A DNA stretch of 7,595 nucleotides from JANMEX01 sp043776635 (GTDB taxonomy: Bacteria; Pseudomonadota; Alphaproteobacteria; Rhizobiales; Rhizobiaceae), in contig JAYVRA010000047.1 in assembly GCA_043776635.1 (NCBI GenBank), positions 1 through 7,595 on the forward strand. The letters are read 5' to 3'. Of this stretch, positions 1 to 5,719 are shown piece by piece. Every line of letters begins with the position of its first letter. The stretch's first letter is position 1. The translations under genes and the position numbers were made by a program. The notes beneath the pieces are model-generated. The model made no database searches. It was not told where the DNA came from and saw only the letters and a program-made list of their open reading frames with translations.

Positions 1-93
1 AATGATGAGCAATTCTATTCCTACCGGCGCACCACCCACCGCAACGAGCCGGACTATGGCCGCCAAATGTCGGCAATTATGGTAAAGGATTAA
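1..93 (+). CDS. pgeF: C-terminal end of a probable PgeF-like (laccase-domain, YfiH family) protein, partial
   Basis: Frame 1 is open from the left edge to the TAA at 91-93 and gives 30 residues. They carry FYSYRR followed by a DYGRQMSAI tail. The FxSYRR-type ending followed by a short strand is typical of the last residues of the YfiH/PgeF copper-oxidoreductase-fold family. PgeF proteins act in the cytoplasm to remove wrongly incorporated L-Ser-containing muropeptide precursors. Only about a tenth of the expected length is visible, and the catalytic Cys/His residues lie outside the window, so the name rests on the C-terminal motif and the rhizobial-style context (M24-like gene and prs downstream). 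The next gene starts 3 bases after this stop, which implies an operon. It could be another protein with a similar tail. Confidence 0.62.
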   Translation, partial: NDEQFYSYRRTTHRNEPDYGRQMSAIMVKD

Positions 94-96
94 TCC

Positions 97-1248
97 ATGG
101 CCCTGCACTTTGAACAATCAGAATTTGCAATCCGGTTGGAGCAATTGAAAGCATCGATGGTTGAGCATAAGCTGGACGCTGTGTTACTTTTCGCCCAAGA
201 AAGCATGTATTGGCTCACCGGTTATGACACTTTCGGCTTCTGTTTTTTTCAAAGTCTGGTCGTGAAAGCCAACGGCGAGATGGTGCTCCTCACCCGTTCG
301 GCGGATTTGCGCCAAGCTGGACATACATCAAACATTGAAAATATCATCGTTTGGGCTGACCGCGATAACGCCAATCCGGCATTTGATCTGCGCAATCTTC
401 TCGTTGATTTAGGCCTGCTTGGAACTAAAATTGGCATTGAATATCAAACACATGGACTAACTGCCGCCAACGGGCGCAAACTTGACGAGCAAATGAACAC
501 CTTTGCTGCCATCACAGATTTCTCCGGCATCATTGACGGGATGCGGGCTGTTAAAAGCCCCGCAGAAATCATCAAAGTCCGCCGCGCTGCAGAACTTGGC
601 GATGACGCTTTCGAGAGAGCGCTGCCGTTGATTAGAGCAGGTGCGGATGAGGGTAAGATTTTGGCGGCGATGCATGCCGCCATATTTGAAGGAGGCGGCG
701 ATTATCCCGCTAACGAGTTCATCATTGGCTCCGGCCCTGATGCGCTTCTTTGTCGTTACAAAGCGGGCCGCCGCAAGCTCGATAAACACGACCAGCTCAC
801 CTTGGAATGGGCGGGCGTTTATAACCATTATCACGCAGCCTTGATGCGCACAGTTATAATTGGAAAACCATCGCAACGGCATCTCGATTTGCATGCCGCC
901 GCTCACGAAGCCCTGTTGGCAGTTGAAATCGCAATGCTGCCTGGTACCAGTTTTGGCGATGTATTTGCCGCCCACGCCACAGTGATGGACGCGCATGGCC
1001 TGACGCGCCACCGCCTCAATGCCTGTGGCTATTCGCTGGGTGCGCGCTTCACGCCAAGCTGGATGGATATGCCAATGTTCTTCGCCAACAACCCGGCGAT
1101 AGTGCGGCCCGGCATGGTTTTATTTGCCCACATGATCATTATGGACTCTGAGTCTAACACTGCGCTTTGCCTTGGCCGCACCTCTTTGATTGGACAGAAC
1201 GGGGCCGAGCCTATGTCCCGCCTTCCTCTCGACTTGATTGTGCGCTGA
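97..1248 (+). CDS. M24 (aminopeptidase P / creatinase fold) family protein lacking the metal ligands
   Basis: This 383-residue protein has a creatinase-N-like domain (about residues 10-145) and a pita-bread M24 domain (about 155-383). Fold landmarks are VYNHYHAALMRT at 241-252 (YxGYxxDxTRT of the family), CGYSLG at 310-315 (GHGIG position) and RPGMV at 337-341. By eye alignment, all five dinuclear metal ligands are replaced: Asp to E237, Asp to A248, His to Y312, Glu to H345 and Glu to G360. The helper His (H243 of E. coli PepP) corresponds to R220. It is therefore unlikely to be a metallo-aminopeptidase. Metal-independent relatives such as creatinase and ectoine hydrolase cleave small C-N bonds, which is one possible role; the substrate is unknown. 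The start at 97 is supported by AAAGGA at 84-89 with a 7-base spacer. It is probably co-transcribed with the preceding gene. Confidence 0.9.
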   Translation: MALHFEQSEFAIRLEQLKASMVEHKLDAVLLFAQESMYWLTGYDTFGFCFFQSLVVKANGEMVLLTRSADLRQAGHTSNIENIIVWADRDNANPAFDLRNLLVDLGLLGTKIGIEYQTHGLTAANGRKLDEQMNTFAAITDFSGIIDGMRAVKSPAEIIKVRRAAELGDDAFERALPLIRAGADEGKILAAMHAAIFEGGGDYPANEFIIGSGPDALLCRYKAGRRKLDKHDQLTLEWAGVYNHYHAALMRTVIIGKPSQRHLDLHAAAHEALLAVEIAMLPGTSFGDVFAAHATVMDAHGLTRHRLNACGYSLGARFTPSWMDMPMFFANNPAIVRPGMVLFAHMIIMDSESNTALCLGRTSLIGQNGAEPMSRLPLDLIVR

Positions 1249-1285
1249 TTCCATGGTTTCAGTGGAGGCTATTGTGAACTATCGG

Positions 1286-1304
1286 GTAACGTGAAACACG
1301 TTAC
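1286..1304. promoter_or_regulatory. Perfect inverted repeat, candidate operator or hairpin
   Basis: The arms GTAACGTG (1286-1293) and CACGTTAC (1297-1304) are perfect reverse complements separated by AAA. It lies 38 bases after the M24 stop codon and 111 bases before the lipoprotein start. No T run follows, so a classical Rho-independent terminator is unlikely. A dyad operator for a dimeric regulator, or an RNA 3'-end stabiliser for the upstream transcript, would both fit. No regulator can be named. Confidence 0.4.
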
Positions 1305-1335
1305 GGTTAAGAATAATGCAACAAAAATAAAGAGT

Positions 1336-1372
1336 TAGAGTGCCGTTCTAATTCCATCGAAACGGCACTTTA
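1336..1372. repeat. Palindromic intergenic unit, possible dispersed rhizobial repeat
   Basis: AGTGCCGTT (1339-1347) pairs perfectly with AACGGCACT (1361-1369) around a 13-base loop. The stem extends outwards through a G-T pair (1338/1370) and two Watson-Crick pairs to 1336/1372, giving about 12 pairs. The TTAGAG-like left end, the loop core ATTCCATCG and the mirrored right end resemble palindromic units that I recall being scattered between genes in Rhizobiales genomes. That resemblance is from memory and unverified. It could also serve as a weak terminator for the upstream operon, although only TTTA follows the stem. Confidence 0.5.
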
Positions 1373-1400
1373 GTGCAGTATGCGCCCACTACGGTGCGCA

Positions 1401-1405
1401 GGGAG
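1401..1405 (+). promoter_or_regulatory. Ribosome binding site that sets the lipoprotein start
   Basis: GGGAG lies 9 bases before the ATG at 1415. An upstream in-frame GTG at 1373 would add 14 polar residues ahead of the lipoprotein signal peptide and would start right after the hairpin 1336-1372. The ATG is therefore preferred. Confidence 0.6.
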
Positions 1406-1414
1406 ACCCAACTT

Positions 1415-2041
1415 ATGCGCGTTATAAAATTTGTTGTGAGCTGCATTGCAGCAATATTGCTAACCGCCTGTAACAGTACAGACATAGGCTTAGGCGGCGC
1501 GACGGCACCGGTTGCAACGCAAAATGGAGCCCTGCCGCAACCCGCGGGTCCCAGGTCACAAAACTTGGTATTTCCCGATGTCAGCCCGAGCGTTCCCGCT
1601 GCACAAACAGTTGCTCCCGCACAAAGTCAAGTCGCGCCTGCTGCACAAGGTGTTGCAGCTGGCGCGGTGCGAATGCGCTTTGCGCCAATGATTGGCGCAC
1701 CGGTTGGTAATGTCACGCCGCTGTCACGCCGCCTTTCTGAACGCGCCAAGGAGCAGGCAATCACGCTCGTAGCTTCAACTGACCTAACCGCGACACATGT
1801 CTTAAAGGGTTATTTCAGCATTCTCCAGGAAAGCACCGGCAACACTGTTATCTATGTATTTGACGTGCTTGATCCATCCGGCAACCGCCTTCACCGCATT
1901 CAGGGCCAAGAAACTGTTTCCGCAACTGTTCCCGCAGTTGCGGGCGGTGATGCTTGGGCCACGGTCCAATCTCCCACCATGGAGACCATTGCCGACAAAA
2001 CCATGGCGGACTTCAAACAATGGCTGGCAACGGCTAAATAG
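1415..2041 (+). CDS. Small lipoprotein of unknown function
   Basis: A 208-residue protein whose N-terminus is a lipoprotein signal: MRVIK, a hydrophobic stretch and the lipobox LTAC ending at C19. Asn at +2 argues for the outer membrane by the enterobacterial sorting rule, which may not hold in this group. Residues about 25-85 form a Pro/Ala/Gln-rich, low-complexity linker. From about 85 on there is a compact domain with predicted beta strands (HVLKGYFSILQE at 128-139, NTVIYVFDVLDPSGNRL at 143-159) and a C-terminal helix (TMADFKQWL, 196-204). I recognise no catalytic motif and no named family. It sits between the M24-like gene and prs on the same strand, with inverted repeats on both sides, so it may form its own transcription unit. 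A cell-envelope role is an inference from the signal peptide and from the PgeF-like neighbour. Confidence 0.85.
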   Translation: MRVIKFVVSCIAAILLTACNSTDIGLGGATAPVATQNGALPQPAGPRSQNLVFPDVSPSVPAAQTVAPAQSQVAPAAQGVAAGAVRMRFAPMIGAPVGNVTPLSRRLSERAKEQAITLVASTDLTATHVLKGYFSILQESTGNTVIYVFDVLDPSGNRLHRIQGQETVSATVPAVAGGDAWATVQSPTMETIADKTMADFKQWLATAK

Positions 2042-2047
2042 CCGTCT

Positions 2048-2063
2048 CACTAAAACTTTAGTG
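2048..2063. other. Short hairpin just after the lipoprotein stop codon
   Basis: CACTAAA (2048-2054) and TTTAGTG (2057-2063) are perfect reverse complements with a 2-base spacer. It begins 6 bases after the stop codon. The last three bases, GTG at 2061-2063, are also the first three of the larger stem 2061-2107, so the two structures compete for these bases. It is AT-rich and probably weak as RNA. Confidence 0.4.
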
Positions 2064-2107
2064 GGATTATTCACCATCAAGCGAGACTCTCGCTTGAATA
2101 ATCCCAC
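2061..2107. terminator. Long two-part stem-loop between the lipoprotein gene and prs
   Basis: The outer stem GTGGGATTATTC (2061-2072) pairs perfectly with GAATAATCCCAC (2096-2107), 12 pairs. Inside it, after a 6-base one-sided bulge (2073-2078), AAGCGAG (2079-2085) pairs with CTCGCTT (2089-2095) over a 3-base loop. In total 19 pairs are formed. No U-tract follows, so intrinsic termination is uncertain. It could instead protect the 3' end of the lipoprotein mRNA or be part of a prs leader. A weak promoter-like pair (TTGAAT at 2094-2099, TAAACG at 2117-2122, spacing 17) overlaps its right arm. Confidence 0.45.
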
Positions 2108-2164
2108 GCCGCCCGTTAAACGCCCTGCTATCAAGTAGCACTGCCACACGGGAACCCAAGCGAC

Positions 2165-3097
2165 ATGAAAATCTTCGCGGGCAATTCGAATAGAGTTTTG
2201 GCGGAAGCTGTTGCTAAATACCTGAATATCCCCTTGGGCAAAGCCACAGTCCGTCGTTTTGCCGATCAGGAAATTTTCGTCGAAATTCAGGAAAATGTGC
2301 GTGGCGAGGATGTGTTCCTGCTTCAATCCACTTCCTATCCGGCAAATGACCATTTGATGGAATTGCTCATTATGTGTGATGCGATGCGCCGCTCTTCTGC
2401 CCGCCGGATCACCGCCGTGATCCCCTATTTCGGCTATGCCCGCCAAGACCGCAAACCAGGCCCCCGCACGCCGATTTCCGCCAAACTCGTTGCTAATTTG
2501 ATTACTGAGGCCGGAGCTAACCGTGTTTTGACGCTGGACCTCCATGCCGGGCAAATACAAGGCTTCTTTGATATCCCGACTGACAATCTCTATTCCGTGC
2601 CGGAAATGGCACGTGATGTGAAGAAAAATTACGATGCCTCCAACGTTATCGTCGTCTCTCCGGATGTCGGCGGCGTGGTGCGTGCCCGCTCGCTGGGCAA
2701 GCGCCTCGATGCGCAACTGGCAATCGTGGATAAGCGACGCGAACGCGCAGGCGAATCAGAAGTGATGAATGTTATCGGCGATGTCAAAGGCAAAGATTGC
2801 CTGCTCATCGACGATATTATCGATAGCGGCGGCACACTGTGCAACGCGGCTGAGGCACTGATGGCCAAGGGCGCTTTATCCGTCACGGCCTACATCACCC
2901 ACGGCGTACTTTCCGGTGGCGCGGTCGCCCGAATCGCGGCTTCCAGGCTGAAGGAACTGGTGATTACTGACAGTATACAGCCAACGCCTGCCGTCGAATC
3001 CGCCCACAACATCCGTATTCTCCCAATCGCCTCGCTCATCGGCGAAGCCATATCGCGCACGGCTTCGGAAGAATCTGTTTCGAGCCTGTTTGATTAA
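2165..3097 (+). CDS. prs: Ribose-phosphate pyrophosphokinase (PRPP synthetase)
   Basis: This cytoplasmic enzyme transfers pyrophosphate from ATP to ribose 5-phosphate, giving PRPP for purine, pyrimidine, His, Trp and NAD synthesis. At 310 residues it has the normal class I length. Visible motifs are FAGNSNR at 4-10, RFADQEIFVEI at 31-41, the ATP-contacting YARQDRK at 91-97, DLHAGQIQGFF at 125-135 with the catalytic-site His127, the flexible-loop KRRE at 190-193, and the PRPP/ribose-phosphate binding IDDIIDSGGT at 215-224. No expected residue is missing. The start is set by the family N-terminus; the upstream Shine-Dalgarno is weak (GGGAA at 2150-2154, 10 bases away). It follows a structured leader (2048-2107) and ends 5 bases before the stop codon of the convergent DUF1801 gene. 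Confidence 0.98.
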   Translation: MKIFAGNSNRVLAEAVAKYLNIPLGKATVRRFADQEIFVEIQENVRGEDVFLLQSTSYPANDHLMELLIMCDAMRRSSARRITAVIPYFGYARQDRKPGPRTPISAKLVANLITEAGANRVLTLDLHAGQIQGFFDIPTDNLYSVPEMARDVKKNYDASNVIVVSPDVGGVVRARSLGKRLDAQLAIVDKRRERAGESEVMNVIGDVKGKDCLLIDDIIDSGGTLCNAAEALMAKGALSVTAYITHGVLSGGAVARIAASRLKELVITDSIQPTPAVESAHNIRILPIASLIGEAISRTASEESVSSLFD

Positions 3098-3102
3098 ATC
3101 TC

Positions 3103-3480
3103 CTATTTCTTATTCGCCGCATTCAGCGCAATCGCGGCCCGCACCAGCGCAATAAATGCCGCTTCGTCGATCTCCACGCCCTCATGAATATCGATCGCGC
3201 GTCGCGCATTGCCTTCGATGCTGGCATTGAACAATCCTGACGGATCGCTCAGCGCTGCCCCTTTGTGGAACGTTAGTTTCACGACACCCTTGTAGGTTTC
3301 GCCAGTGCAAATGATGCCATCGTGATACCAGACCGGCACGCCGCGCCACTTCCATTCCTCCACCACATCAGGGTCAGCTTGCTTGATAAGCCCGCGCATT
3401 CGAGCCAGCGTTGCGCCGCGCCAATCGCCCAAAAATACAATCCGTCCGTCTATCAGATCTGAAGGTGTAACTTCGCTCAT
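3103..3480 (-). CDS. DUF1801 (YdhG-like) domain protein, last gene of the chromate unit
   Basis: A 125-residue soluble protein. The pattern LIKQADPDVVEEWKWRGVPVW (31-51), the VVKLTFHKGAAL segment (66-77) and a C-terminal helix match the DUF1801 family, whose Bacillus subtilis member YdhG (Fra) is described as a frataxin-like iron chaperone. No function is established for most members. The ATG at 3478-3480 shares its A with the TGA of chrA (TGATG in gene orientation), so translation is probably coupled; a longer in-frame reading would need a TTG inside chrA. The position suggests expression together with chromate efflux, perhaps to handle iron or oxidative damage caused by chromate, but that is inference. 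Alternatively it is simply a passenger in the operon. Confidence 0.88.
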   Translation of the reverse strand: MSEVTPSDLIDGRIVFLGDWRGATLARMRGLIKQADPDVVEEWKWRGVPVWYHDGIICTGETYKGVVKLTFHKGAALSDPSGLFNASIEGNARRAIDIHEGVEIDEAAFIALVRAAIALNAANKK

Positions 3481-4781
3481 CACGCTATGCCTCCCACATG
3501 CAGCGCCACGCCCATAAAAGCGGCGGAGCCAATCACCCATAGCAAATTGACGTGGTAGCGCATCAGCGCAAGGCCTGCGCCAACGGCAATTATGGCTGAC
3601 CAAATGTCAAACTGGCTCCAGATGATTTGCGGGATATGGAATGGACCGGCCATGGTTTCGGTGAAATTGCCAAACAGCACGTGCAGCCCGAACCAGACCG
3701 CAAGGTTGGCAATCACGCCTGCCACTGCCGCCGTAACCGCTGCCAGCGCAGCGGACAGCCACTTCACTTGGCGCACCCGCTCAATATAGGGCGCACCGGC
3801 GAAGATCCATAAAAAACAGGGAACAAACGTGAACCACAGCGCCGTGATACCACCGAGCACACCGCCGGTCAGCGGGTTCATTCCCGGCACACGCGAGCCG
3901 CCGACGAAGGCGACGAACACCAGAACCAAAATCAGCGGCCCGGGCGTAGTTTCCGCCAAACCCAGCCCCGTGACCATCTCGCCGGGCCGCAGCCAGCCGT
4001 AAACTTCCACCGCTTGCTGGCCCGCGTACACCAGCACGGCATAAGCGCCGCCAAAGGTAACGATCGCAGCTTTGGAGAAAAACAACGCCGCATCCTTGAA
4101 AAACCCGCCCGCCGGATTGAGCCATAATAGCAAGCCAAGCGGAATCAGCCAGATTGCCAGCCATGTCAGCACATTCAAAAAATGCCTGCTGTAATCGACC
4201 TTTACCGGCTCAACAACGTTCTCAACGGCGGGAATTTTCCCGCCTGAAAAAAAGCGGTGTCGCGCCACGCCTATCAGCGCAGCGGCCAAAATTACCAGCG
4301 GAAATGGTGCTTTCATAAGCGCAATCGCGATGAACGCCGCGACCGCCAGACAATAGGCAAACCTGTCCTTCAGCACCCGTTTGGAAACGCGCACCAGCGC
4401 CTCCAACACCAGCGCCAGCACGGCCGCCTTGAGGCCGGATAATAGTCCGGCCATCCATGTCTGGTCGCCCAAAAATACGTAAGCAGCCGACAAGGTCATC
4501 AGCACCAACGAGCCGGGAATGACAAACAACAGCCCCGCAATAAGCCCGCCGCGCACGCCCTGCAGCAGCCATCCCGCATAGGTCGCCAGCTGCATCGCCT
4601 CAGGCCCCGGCAGCAACATGCAGAAATTCAAGGCATGGAGAAACTGCTTGTCTTCCAGCCATTTTTTCTCATCTACGAGAATTTTATGCATCAAAGCAAT
4701 CTGCCCCGCCGGCCCGCCGAATGACAGCAGCCCGATCTTGCCAAAAGTGCGGGTTATTTCGGTTAGGGATGGAGCGCTCAT
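3480..4781 (-). CDS. chrA: Chromate efflux transporter ChrA
   Basis: This 433-residue inner-membrane protein belongs to the CHR family, which exports chromate from the cytoplasm. It is the long, two-domain form: the N-terminal chromate-transport domain has FGGPAGQ at 21-27 and LLPGPEAMQLATYAGW at 56-71. The second copy has TFGGAYAVL at about 242-250 and ETTPGPLILV at 277-286, so the two halves are recognisable repeats of one unit. Many hydrophobic segments fill the rest, with a charged central loop (about 174-200). The ATG at 4779-4781 overlaps the upstream TGA (ATGA), the usual sign of coupling; an in-frame TTG 7 codons upstream is less likely. It is the middle gene of a three-gene unit. Sulfate or another oxyanion as substrate cannot be excluded. 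Confidence 0.95.
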   Translation of the reverse strand: MSAPSLTEITRTFGKIGLLSFGGPAGQIALMHKILVDEKKWLEDKQFLHALNFCMLLPGPEAMQLATYAGWLLQGVRGGLIAGLLFVIPGSLVLMTLSAAYVFLGDQTWMAGLLSGLKAAVLALVLEALVRVSKRVLKDRFAYCLAVAAFIAIALMKAPFPLVILAAALIGVARHRFFSGGKIPAVENVVEPVKVDYSRHFLNVLTWLAIWLIPLGLLLWLNPAGGFFKDAALFFSKAAIVTFGGAYAVLVYAGQQAVEVYGWLRPGEMVTGLGLAETTPGPLILVLVFVAFVGGSRVPGMNPLTGGVLGGITALWFTFVPCFLWIFAGAPYIERVRQVKWLSAALAAVTAAVAGVIANLAVWFGLHVLFGNFTETMAGPFHIPQIIWSQFDIWSAIIAVGAGLALMRYHVNLLWVIGSAAFMGVALHVGGIA

Positions 4782-5584
4782 ACCGCCACCGGCGTCGGCC
4801 AATTATGCGTCTCACCTTTTGCGCTGCGCGCCCATTCATACAGCGCATCATAAATCAGCATTCCGGCCTCTAACTTCGCTAAATCATCATCGTAAAGTTT
4901 GGAGAGACTAAGCGAAATTGCCAAAAGTGCGGCAGCTTGTGGTGCTAAATTCAGACGCGCTGTATCCGCACCCCGCACGATTTGCGCGACGGTTTCCAGC
5001 GCTGGCGAGGCCAAGCCAAACTCTGTAATCATCGTATCGAAGTTACAAGTCACGCCGCGATAGCTCCAGAACACATCGTCAATATCGAACGGAGTGGCGT
5101 TGAACCGCCCGGCTACGCCTTTGACCGGGGAACTTTCCACAAACAAAAATTTATCAAGGGGATCAACAAAGCGGCGGATCAGCCACGGGCCGGCGATGCG
5201 GTCAGTATTCGACCGTTCGCGCGTGACCCAAACAGTCTTGCCGGTACTGCCTTCAGGTATAATCGCTAACGGTACGGCAGGCAAGCCCGCCGCTTTCCAC
5301 GCGACATTGCCACCCTCAAGAACGCCCGCCTTCACGCCCAAAATGCGAAATTGCGCGGCGACGCCTTGGCTTGGTTTCAGCCCCTTGTGGCAAACCACAA
5401 CCACATCACCGTCACTAAATTGCGCCGCCCACCCGCTTGCCAGCGCATAGTTCCACTGCACAGCGCCGGGAATTAAAGTCGGATTGTCAAGAACGTCATC
5501 AGCTATGCGCACATCAACAATATGCGGTGCGGCACTTGTGCCGGTGAAGCTCCAAAGTTCAATATGTGAGATTCGGTTTTTCAA
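4778..5584 (-). CDS. chrB: Rhodanese-ChrB_C fusion, chromate resistance protein
   Basis: With the TTG start at 5582-5584 the protein has 268 residues. Residues about 8-105 form a rhodanese-like domain: VDVR at 23-26, the active-site loop CHKGLKPS with Cys65, and an EGGNVAWKAAGLP end. Residues about 116-264 match the ChrB C-terminal domain: TVWVTRERSNTDRIAGPWLIRRF at about 117-139, FDIDDVFWSYRG at about 166-177, and the C-terminal LYEWARSAKGETHNWP. ChrB proteins of other bacteria are chromate-responsive regulators of chrA. This version has a sulfurtransferase-like domain in place of the usual ChrB N-terminus, so sulfur transfer or chromate sensing or reduction is possible. Starts at GTG 5615-5617 (279 residues) or TTG 5582-5584 are both open; the GGAGG at 5590-5594 favours the second. 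It is the first gene of the unit and overlaps chrA by 4 bases. Confidence 0.9.
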   Translation of the reverse strand: MKNRISHIELWSFTGTSAAPHIVDVRIADDVLDNPTLIPGAVQWNYALASGWAAQFSDGDVVVVCHKGLKPSQGVAAQFRILGVKAGVLEGGNVAWKAAGLPAVPLAIIPEGSTGKTVWVTRERSNTDRIAGPWLIRRFVDPLDKFLFVESSPVKGVAGRFNATPFDIDDVFWSYRGVTCNFDTMITEFGLASPALETVAQIVRGADTARLNLAPQAAALLAISLSLSKLYDDDLAKLEAGMLIYDALYEWARSAKGETHNWPTPVAV

Positions 5585-5589
5585 AGCAA

Positions 5590-5594
5590 CCTCC
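5590..5594 (-). promoter_or_regulatory. Strong Shine-Dalgarno that favours the TTG start of the ChrB-like gene
   Basis: Read on the minus strand this is GGAGG, 5 bases before TTG at 5584-5582. The GTG at 5617 has no comparable site ahead of it, and homology to rhodanese begins only after the TTG. Confidence 0.55.
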
Positions 5595-5669
5595 AGAGTT
5601 AGCACGCACCTTTGCACGCACTCGCTTCTGGGTTCTTGGGCGTAATGCCTGACCGGGAGACCCGTAAAC

Positions 5670-5700
5670 CCCGATGGTCACACCATATATGCCCATCGGG
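5670..5700. promoter_or_regulatory. Inverted repeat between the VWA gene and the chromate unit
   Basis: CCCGATGG (5670-5677) and CCATCGGG (5693-5700) are perfect reverse complements 15 bases apart, and the spacer contains the palindrome CATATATG (5684-5691). It is 20 bases after the VWA stop codon and about 85 bases upstream of the chromate unit. It may be an operator over a promoter (TATATG is -10-like) or a terminator stem for the VWA gene, although no U run follows. A smaller CGGG/CCCG hairpin is at 5654-5664. Confidence 0.4.
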
Positions 5701-5719
5701 TAACATCAACGGGTAATGC

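Noticed and set aside
457..1011. 184-codon open frame on the minus strand inside the M24-like gene
   Set aside because: Its protein shows no domain pattern, and the plus-strand frame has clear M24 fold motifs; it is a shadow frame.
1274..1294. Six-codon leader-like ORF (GTG start after GGAGG, ending in the inverted repeat 1286-1304)
   Set aside because: Too short to support, has no run of a regulatory amino acid, and could easily arise by chance.
1373..1414. GTG start giving 14 more residues to the lipoprotein
   Set aside because: The signal peptide and ribosome binding site fit the ATG at 1415.
2094..2122. Sigma-70-like promoter for prs (TTGAAT / TAAACG)
   Set aside because: The -10 match is poor and it overlaps a stem; not strong enough for its own entry.
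1802..2716. 304-codon open frame on the minus strand across the lipoprotein gene and prs
   Set aside because: It lies antisense to the strongly supported prs gene and the lipoprotein gene and gives no recognisable protein.
3481..3603. Longer N-terminus for the DUF1801 protein (TTG start)
   Set aside because: The extra residues are an out-of-frame reading of chrA; the family match starts after the ATG at 3480.
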